Below are positions 55,105 to 64,000 of a stretch of DNA of 64,000 bases, piece by piece. Origin of the DNA: Adiantum capillus-veneris. Lineage: Eukaryota > Streptophyta > Polypodiopsida > Polypodiales > Pteridaceae. A program made the translations under genes and the position numbers. The notes below the pieces were generated by a model. That model saw only the letters and a list, made by a program, of their open reading frames with translations, did not search any database and was not told where the DNA came from. The stretch covers positions 105,427,912-105,491,911 of the forward strand of contig CM043963.1 in NCBI GenBank assembly GCA_014529385.2, written 5' to 3'. Every line of letters starts with the position of its first letter. Within the stretch, counting starts at the first letter, position 1.

Positions 55105-58100
55105 ATGTCATCTAGTGGTGAAAAGGATACTTACAATATTCAAAAATTTGATGGAACGAATTTTGTTATCTAGAAAGAGCAGATTCAAGATGTTCTTATA
55201 CAAAATGGCCAGGTGGATTCTATCATGGAGCGCCCAGAGGGCGAGTATATAGATGTTGAGTGGGAGAAACTTGATGCTAAGGCCAAATATACCCTCTGTT
55301 TGCATTTGATTGAATCTGTGTACTTTACTATAGTTGGAGAAAGGACTTCTAGAGATGTATGGGATAAGTTGTGTTCCAGTTATGAGAACAAAAGTACCAC
55401 TAATAAGGTTTTCTTGATGAAGAAGCTGTTTGAACTTCGTATGAAGGAAGAGGGAACTATTTCTACTCACATTTATGAGTTCAATATCATTTTCACTTAG
55501 TTGACCACTCAGGGTTTGGTCTTCGATGAGGAAATAAAATGTATCTTCTTGCTATGCAGTTTACCCTCGTCTTGGGATACGTTTTGTACTGCGATTAGCA
55601 ATTTAGCACCTGGTACCGGTCTAGTGTACAATGACGTCCTTGGGAGTCTGTTTACCGAGGAGATTTGCAGGAAATCTCTCGAAGGCAAGAAGGATGGTGA
55701 TGTGTATGTTGCTAGTGATAGACAAAGGGGTCGCACTCAAAGTTGTGCCAAAAGCAAGGAACGTGGGGGCTCACGCAGTAAGTCTCGGGGTTCTATGCGT
55801 AATGTCGAGTGCTATCACTACCATAAAAAAGGGCATGTGAAGAAGGATTGTAGGAAATAGCAGCAAAGCAAGAAGGATAAACAATCCGGTGACACTTCTA
55901 AGTCTGATGATTCAAACAAGGGCAAAGCAAAGTTAATGGAGATCAATGTGCTAGAGTCTTCAAATGCTCCTATTGTAGAGACTCTTCCAGTGGTTGTTAT
56001 GCCACTTACCTCTGACGTATTGGTCTTCACAGCAGATCTACCTGTTGAGGATCTTGTTACAGAAGATGCGCAATATGCACATAATTTGATAGTAGATTCT
56101 GCTGCGAGTTTCAATGTGACACCACATAGAGAGTGGTTCTCTACTTATTCTCACTCTTGTGGCAAAAGTGAGACTTGGTGATGCTTATGAACTAGACATT
56201 AAGGGTGCCGGAAACTCCAAATTGCATCTAAGGAATGGCACGCACTTTACTTTATGTAATGTCAGACATGTGCCCAAGTTGACTAAAAGCTTGATTTCTG
56301 TTGGTCAGCTTGATGATTTGGGCTACAACGCCACAGTTGGCAATGGTTCGTGGATATTACGCAAAGGTGATCTTGTTGTACTCAGAGGTCAGAAGCATGG
56401 TACCTTGTATTCCATGCATGTGTCAGATGTTGGTCATGATTACATATCTATAGCGAGCTGCCGTCTACTGAGTTGTAGCATTGCTGGCTAGGTCATATTA
56501 GCCAAAAAGGAATGAGAACTCTGACTCGTTTTGGCTACTTACCTGTCTTGTCTTATGTTGACTTTCCTGTTTGTGACCACTATATCTATGGTAAACAGAC
56601 TAGGTCTGTGCACTTACCATTGGGTCAAAAGCAAGTTGAACCTCTAGATTTAGTACATAGTGATGTTTGTGGTCCTATGTCAACCAAATCTCTAGGGGGG
56701 CTAGCTACTTTGTGACATTCATAGATGACTCTACTCAATAGATGTGGGCATATCCTTTGAAACATAAGGATCAAGTTCTTCCTATGTTCCAAATTTTTTT
56801 GGCACTCGTTGAGAATCAGCATGGCAAGAAACTCAAGAGGTTGCGGACTCACATCGGTGGAGAGTATGTCTCCAAGGAGTTTGACAATTTCTGTGCTAAA
56901 AGGGGGATTGAAAGGCAGTTTACTGCATCATACACACCAACTCAAAATGGAGTTGCTAAGTGCATGAATCGTACGATTTAGGAAAGAGTCACAGCCATGC
57001 TTTCTAGGGCAAATCTCATACAAGGCTTTTGGGCAGAAGCCGTCTTGACCGCAGTGCACATTATAAATTGTTTGCCTAGTACGCCATTGAATTATGAGAT
57101 TCCAGAAGAGTTATGGTCTAAATGTAAGCCCCACTATGCCCATCTACGTGTTTTTGGTTGTGAAGCTTATGCTCACGTACCTAAACAACTTCGACAAAAG
57201 TCACACAAAATATATTTTCATTGGATATGGTGCAGATGGAGAGATGGGTATCGTCTCTAGCACCCGGAATCTTGTCGAGTCATCTGTAGTTTAGATGTGA
57301 TATTCAAAGAGTCAAAGATGCATAAACAACCGATAAAGAAAATAGAGATTCAGAGAGTTTTTTTTTAGGATGTTGTCTCAGAGATAGTGAAATCAACTCA
57401 GCGGGCTAGTGATGTACCTTCCACTAGCGGGCTCTAGAGGGAGCCGATAGCAATGGTGTGATCTTCAATGAGTCAAAGATGCATAAAAAACCGATAAAGG
57501 AAATAGAGATTCGGAGAGTCATTTTTGAGGATGTTGTCTCAGAGATAGTGAAATCAACTCAGCGGGCTAGTGATGTACCTTCCACTAGCAATGCTCCAGA
57601 GGGAGCCGATAGCAATGGTCAAGGAGTGAGACGGTCTATTAGAGTCTCTCGTGCACCTGCGCGTTTCAAGCCAGGTCTTGATTACATCATGTTGATCGAT
57701 TGCGGTGAGCCAAGATGCTACCAAGAAGTCATGATGAAGGATGATGTGGTGAAGTGGGAGCAGACTATGGAATCTGAGTATAACTCCATTCTGGCTAATG
57801 ACACTTGGGACTTGGTAGATCTGGCAAATGATGCGAAAGCTTTACCTTGCAAATGGGTTTACAAGAAGAAATTTACCTCAGGTGATCCAAATCCAAAGTA
57901 CAAGGCTAGACTTGTAGCCAAAGGGTTCAAACAGTTAAAGGGAGTCGATTTTGATGAAATCTTCTCGCCTGTGGTCAAGATAATGCTTAGAACTGTACTT
58001 GGCCTTGTAGCGATTGAGCATATGGAACTTGTCCAAATGGATGTGAAGAAAACATTTCTTCACGGGGATCTCGATGAGGATGTTTACATGCAGCAGCCTG

Positions 58101-59262
58101 AAGGGTTTGTTCAGGAGAGCGCATCTCATGAGGAGCTAGTATGTAAGCTCAAAAAGGCACTTTATGGCTTAAAGCAGGGTTCACAGTAGTGGTATCATAA
58201 ATTTGATGCATGTATGAGGCCTCAAGGATATAAAAGGAGCAAAGACGATCACTGCTTGTACACAAGAAAGCTAGATGATGTCTCAATGATCATTCTAGTT
58301 TTTGTACGTTGATGACATGCTTGTAGCTGGGAAATCCATTGCAAAAATTGCCAACTTGAAGAAAACACTTAGCAATAATTTTGCAATGAAAGATTTGGAG
58401 GATGCTACACACTTTCTTGGCATGCGAATCAAAAGAGATCGCAAACGTCGTATTATTGAGTTATCTCAGGAAACATACATTGAGAAAGTTTTGCAGCATT
58501 TCAATATGCAGGGGGGGGAGGCATTGAGTACCCCAATGCATGCATTCTTGAAACTCAGCACGGAAGATGCACCCAAATCTGATGTTGAGCGAGCTAAAAT
58601 GGCTAAGGTACCATTTTCTTCGGCAGTGGGCAGTCTCATGTATCCAATGGTGGCCACAAGACCAGCCATTGCTTTTGCAGTGGGAGTGGTGAGCCGATAT
58701 ATGGAAAATCCTGGCAGCAAGCATTGGGAAGCAGTGAAGCACATTCTTAGGTACCTCAAAGGTACGGTCGGTAGGTGTTTACGCTTCGAGAACAGTGATG
58801 CATCCATCGTGGGTTATGCGGATGCAGACTATGCGGGTTGTGTCGACAATAGGAGATCAACATTTGGCTATGTCTTCATATTTGCTGGAGCAACAGTATC
58901 TTGGAGGTCATGTCTTCAAGATTATACATCGTCTTCCACTATGGAAGCAGAGTACGTTGCATTGTCGAATGCAGGTAAAGAGGCTGTATGGTTATCTCGC
59001 TTAATAAAAAAATCTTGGCATTGATGAGACTCCAATGATATATTGTGATAGTCAGAGTGCTCTTGCATTGGCAAGGAATCCCGTGTTTCACTCCAAATTG
59101 AAACACATTGAAATTAGGTATCATCTCGTGAGAGATTTCTTGGCCAAAAAGCTCATTGATTTGGTCAAGGTACACACTGACGACAACCCAGCAGATGCTT
59201 TGACGAAAGGCTTAGCTTTGGAGCGGTTTACACATTGTAGTGAGTTGATGGGTATAGGTTGA
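55105..59262 (+). pseudogene. Copia-A gag-pol polyprotein, decayed
   Basis: Begins MSSSGEKDTYNIQKFDGTNF at 55105, 20 bases after G3. The first stop (TAG 55171-55173) lies where a Trp is expected after FVI. Others are at 55498-55500 and 55858-55860, with frameshifts near 56160, 56700, 57200-57450 and 58300. Motifs in order: zinc knuckle with the second Cys lost (CYHYHKKGHVKKDC), protease IVDSAASFNVTP (D-S-A), integrase LVHSDVCGPM and NGVAKCMN (Glu changed), RT YVDDMLVAG, RNase H YADADYAGCVDNRRST, MEAEYVA and YCDSQSA. A ~161 bp tandem duplication lies at 57297-57618. Related to Copia-C by sequence. Confidence 0.92.
57297..57618 (+). repeat. 161 bp tandem duplication inside Copia-A
   Basis: 57297-57457 and 57458-57618 are near-identical (GTCAAAGATGCATAAA onward). 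The duplication falls in the integrase-RT linker. The first unit carries more damage (a run of T, CTAGAG in place of CAATGCTCC). Confidence 0.85.
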
Positions 59263-59331
59263 AGCCACTAGATTGCTTCACGGTTGTACATACCAGGTCA
59301 TTTGGGCTGCGTTGGCTTTCAAGTGGGAGTT

Positions 59332-59644
<313 letters not shown>

Positions 59645-62006
59645 ACAATGCTTGCACAAGAAGGCACAAAGTGAATGTTTTCCTTGTTGCAGCATTCTCT
59701 GTCAGAAAGAGGTGCATGTTGTACTCAAGGATTGTTCTTTTCTTGAGCATTATGTCTTCCAATAGTATGCGTTGTTGGTTGTTCATTCTTCGGACCAAAG
59801 TGTGGTACTCTTTGTTCGGCATAATGTTGTATGTTAGCATGGGCTTCTCAATGTGTTTTGGGTTCATTGATTTCAACCCCCTTGTCGCTGCCAACATCAT
59901 ACAATCTTGCGGCATCTTATTGTGTTATATCTTCTGAGGATGTTGAGACGGGTGACAAAGCTTCACATTCTTCAACAACATCTTCAACATACCCACGCGT
60001 TTTGTCAAATGCTTGTCTATTTTTTTCTATGGTACACTTGTTTTGGCCATACATGAGCTTCCAAGTTCCGCTATCTTCATCGAGTGTGTGTTCCGTCTCA
60101 CAAAATGGCAAGTAAAGTAAACAAAGCTCTCAAAAGTAATACTCTTGGGCACGATGCTTGTTATAGTTATTTGAGCGCAATATTCTCTGCCTCTTTCATT
60201 TCTTGGCGGTGGTAGACATCAATGTGTAATTGGTTTCGAATGAGGCAAGGCATTCATGAGAAAGAGAGACATCACGTCTAGCGTACTTTGTGATGATGTC
60301 TACGAAGAAAATGTCGTCTCTCTTAGGATCTAGCCGTTCAAGGGTTGTGCGGCATTTCAATAAGAGTGTTCTATCTTTGGCCTTGCTTGTGTTGACATAT
60401 ATGAATTCTTGTGAGCTACTTGTCAAAGGAAGTGAGAGACACAAGTAAGCATCTTGTTGTGCGCTTATGTGCTGAGTGTTTAGTATTGCATTCCCCATTA
60501 TCCTTAGATGCTGAGAGGTGGATTCTCTTTCATGCATGCCTTGTGTGAATGCTTATTTTATGGTAGAGGTGGTTGCTTTGTCCATCTTCGTAATGTACAA
60601 AGTACAATCATGAAGCAGTCCCACAAGGATTCAAGACAAACTAGATGTCAATGTTGGCACCCCAAGATTCATACATGATAGCATTGAAGTTGTTTGTGTA
60701 GATGTCTTTAGGTTCACGCTCATGAAATATTGTTGGCTCTGAAATGCAAGATTGAAAGGCTTACAAGTAGTCCAGGTTTGACAACTGAATGTGTTTCAGG
60801 AACTCATTGAACGTTAATTTCATAAAAATTTCGTGCTCCAAGAATTCATAGATTTTCTTGGCATATTTCTTATGCAAGGATGTTTTCTCTCCTTTGCACA
60901 TAGGGAAAGTATTTTTTTTTTTTACAGAGGGGCACGTGGAAACCCAAACTTGCATTTGGCCCCCTTTTTTGTGCATGCTTTTCTATGCCGATGGGTTTGG
61001 AGGGTCAACATAATCATCATGAAGCAATGCCTTGTTAGTAGTTATGTGCTTGTCATGAATGCTTCTATCTCAGAGGTAGAGTCAACACCAAAAACAGGAG
61101 CTTCCTTAACTCACAAAAGGCCATGGTCATGTTGACTACCTCGGCTTTGGAACTCTGTAACAAAGAAATAATCCAACAAGTACCCTAAAATAGACGTCCT
61201 TTTTCAAAAGAATTTTGAAGGCGTTGAACCTGTGAGCATAGTATTGAGTAGTGATCATTGGGTTAGAACGAATAAAAGATTGTATCTCAGTCGGTGTAGG
61301 GTTGTCATTGGCTAGGTTGGTTGTTGACTTCATACAGCGAACCAATGGCTCCCACAATCGCTCCGCGGATGACAATGTAATGCAAAAAGAGGGTGGCCCT
61401 AGTTGCCTTATCATAGCAAATAAATTTCTTTTGAGCTTGTTTTTGAAGTCCGTTGATGTCTTGAGAGTTTCAAAGTCCTTGTACCCCATGTTTGTTTGTA
61501 GCAACCTATCCACATTTGTGTCAGTGGGGCAACCTTCTTAGCACGAATTTTCCAGTCTTTGAGTTGTCCTTTACGCATGCACACCCAAGCGCAAGACAAC
61601 ACCTGCTGCACCAATATTTTCATTGTCTTGAAGAAAAGGTTTTCAAAGCAGCTTGAAAATCTCAAATCCTTGTGCGTAAGCTCCCATTTTACAATTTCTT
61701 GGTACGACATTGATTTAGGTAAGTTGTACTTCCGTTTGGCGCCAAAGAAAATATATGGGAAGCTTAATTCCTCACAAAACACATCCTTGAATATACTCAA
61801 AGGAGATTGGCCCTCGGATGAAGCCACATTGATTGATGCATCCTCAAAGTCTACAACTTGATGCCTTCTATAGATGCCATGAACCAATGTGTTAGTCTCA
61901 ACCTCTTGAAACTCTACGTTATCTTTCCACACCTCAGGAAGTGATTCATGAATGTCCATTTGCAAGGTCACAATGTGATCCACCCATGTTGGGTTCATTT
62001 GTGTCA
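59645..62006 (-). pseudogene. Helitron Rep/helicase, N-terminal through Walker A
   Basis: Minus-strand pieces in several frames. From the N-terminus: NVASSEGQSPLSIFKDVFCEELSFP (61.86-61.75 kb, quoted in part), then the Helitron_like_N domain FAMIRQLGPPSFCITLSSAERLW and ITTQYYAHRF (61.5-61.2 kb), then a poorly preserved middle. LNTQHISAQQDAYLCLSLPL lies at 60.5 kb. Walker A is near 59.7 kb, [20 protein letters not shown], where GxxGxGKT has become ENAATRKT. Stops and frameshifts are frequent. It is cut at 59645 by Copia-A and continues at 29371. Known role of intact relatives: rolling-circle transposition. Confidence 0.85.
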
Positions 62007-62164
62007 TGCCAAGGGTAGGACTAGGAGGGCATGGCCCTGGCCAAGGGCCTACGGATACACATGCAGTACATGGGCTATATATATCTAAGAGCCAGAGGGA
62101 TAGGGGCCTATATATAGGTATGGTTGGGTGGTTATTGGCATGTCATTCCTCTCAGTCTCTTATA
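62007..62164 (+). repeat. Probable 5' LTR of another copia-type element
   Basis: The Helitron frame ends abruptly and sequence starting TGCCAAGGGTAGG runs ~158 bases to a perfect tRNA-iMet primer site (TGGTATCAGAGC, 62166-62177). It has a TATA-like CTATATATATCT near 62091-62102. The exact end is uncertain because it does not close with CA. The partner LTR would be beyond 64000. Size fits a TRIM or a short copia LTR. Confidence 0.55.
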
Positions 62165-62957
<793 letters not shown>

Positions 62958-63116
62958 AAGGACCCGCAAGCGAGGTCAATTGAAGGCAAAGGCATGCAAT
63001 CGTGTTAAAATCACCGCTATGTGTGGTCGAGCTCTCAAGGACCCGCAAGAGAGGTCAACTGAAGACAGAGGCATCCAATCGTGTTCAAAATCACCGCTAA
63101 GTGTAGTCGAGCTCTC
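62958..63116. repeat. Two-copy ~79 bp tandem repeat
   Basis: Units 62958-63036 and 63037-63116 share AAGGACCCGCAAG at their start and GTCGAGCTCTC at their end, with a few differences. A third start (AAGGAGGG) follows but diverges. Confidence 0.85.
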
Positions 63117-64000
63117 AAGGAGGGTGATACTTGAAGCAAATATTTTTAGTAAATATTTAAACTTATGATTGATGATAAGTACGGATCTTATGAAAAATTT
63201 ATGCAGAGCATGGTGGTGGTGAAGCAAGGCTTTATCTAACCTGAAGTAAACATGAAAGCTTGTCACCCATGGAGCACGACTCAAAGGGTGTTTATTGCTT
63301 GATTGTCCAATACAACAAATCATACACACAAGCCAAATGCTTGGCCAAGTATCTCAACACAAGTAATTAAAAAGGTACGTAGTAACTTTCAATTTTGCTT
63401 GACAAATTTTTTAAAGAATATGATCAATGGCTATGGTATGCAACAAATGAAGACAACCGTCAAGCAAGGTTTGAGACTGTGAACCTATCTTGATACAAAG
63501 CACGGCTTTCGTCAGGAAGAAAATGGGCAAATTACAATTTTGCTACACAAGCACGGCCTTTTGCTAGTATACATCATGTATGCCACGGTATGACTCCTAG
63601 GCACAAGCAAGGCTTGTGTAGTCCTGTGGTGTTAACTTAATCATGCAAGGCCAACTCTCTATGAAATTTTGATAAGGTTGATTCTTCTCTACTTGGACAT
63701 CTGTGTGTCAACAAGCATACCTATTTGCTATGAGCACTCAGCCTCAGTTATGTCCCATCTTTTTGATGGACTTCTAGGAAGCAAGGCTTCATGTTAAGAC
63801 ATATTGCATAGCAATTTCCAACGTTTAGAATGTGCTATCAACATACGAACTTAGGGAAACTTTGCAACATGTTTCCATGTTTTTTTTTAATAGAGATCGG
63901 AATGAACCAAGCCAAGAGGGCCTGGAGGGCCTGCAAGAAACAACGGATAGCTCTCAATGTATCAGCATACATGGCTATGAGCCAGATTCAAGCAAACTTC
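63117..64000. repeat. Region with recurring AAGCAAGGCTT inverted motif
   Basis: No gene is supported. AAGCAAGGCTT or close variants occur at 63222-63232, 63462-63472, 63498-63508, 63549-63560, 63605-63615 and 63779-63789, with another near 62459. Each is a small inverted repeat (AAGC / GCTT). The extended copy at 63603-63619 has 7-base arms (CACAAGC / GCTTGTG). Confidence 0.6.

Noticed and set aside
55108-55470. 120-codon ORF on the minus strand
   Set aside because: Antisense to the Copia-A gag; no independent evidence.

Overview
The window is a stack of plant transposable elements with no recognisable host gene and no convincing RNA gene. Ty1/copia elements primed by initiator tRNA-Met, Ty3/gypsy elements with a tRNA-Asp-type primer site, a Rep/helicase Helitron, a ~170 bp satellite and long CT/GA and CA/GT microsatellites all point to a land plant with a large, repeat-rich nuclear genome. 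The species cannot be read from the sequence. Domain names rest on motif recognition by eye; no database search was run.

Layout. Positions 1-496 and 9041-9967 are one satellite array, split by gypsy element G1 (497-9035, minus strand, 5 bp target duplication GGGCG). From 9968 to 13.86 kb come a degenerate minisatellite, microsatellites, a cluster of eight near-perfect inverted repeats, a decayed retropepsin fragment and another degenerate tandem array. From 13.87 to 62.0 kb everything sits inside one decayed Helitron Rep/helicase gene on the minus strand. Its pieces lie at 62006-59645, 29371-28966, 20099-19947 and 14395-13867, in that reading order. Three independent insertions separate them: Copia-C (14396-19946, TSD GTCGC), gypsy G2 (20100-28965, TSD CGGGT/TGGGT) and Copia-A (29372-59644, TSD ACAAT). 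Copia-A was in turn split by the giant gypsy G3 (30539-55085, TSD TTATC), and G3 by Copia-B (39553-44730, TSD TAAAA). The Helitron N-terminus is cut at 62007 by a further LTR-type element whose 3' end is outside the window. The last 1.4 kb holds short repeats.

Most notable biology. G3 is about 19.4 kb without its insert. It encodes gag, a first aspartic protease, RT, RNase H and an integrase with two tandem H2C2 modules. It then has a second retropepsin-like domain after the integrase, an internal copy of its own polypurine tract, and a long 3' ORF with a coiled coil. An 18 bp palindrome (consensus AGTCTATCGCGATAGACT) recurs at ~300 bp spacing in both its 5' leader and the region before the 3' ORF. 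G1 and G2 are two copies of a smaller related family. They keep gag, protease 1, a spacer and (in G2) protease 2, but lack RT, RNase H and integrase, and they share four in-frame stop codons. They look like non-autonomous derivatives amplified in trans from an already broken master.

Almost every ORF is broken. The two least damaged polyproteins, in Copia-B and Copia-C, each show only one in-frame stop.
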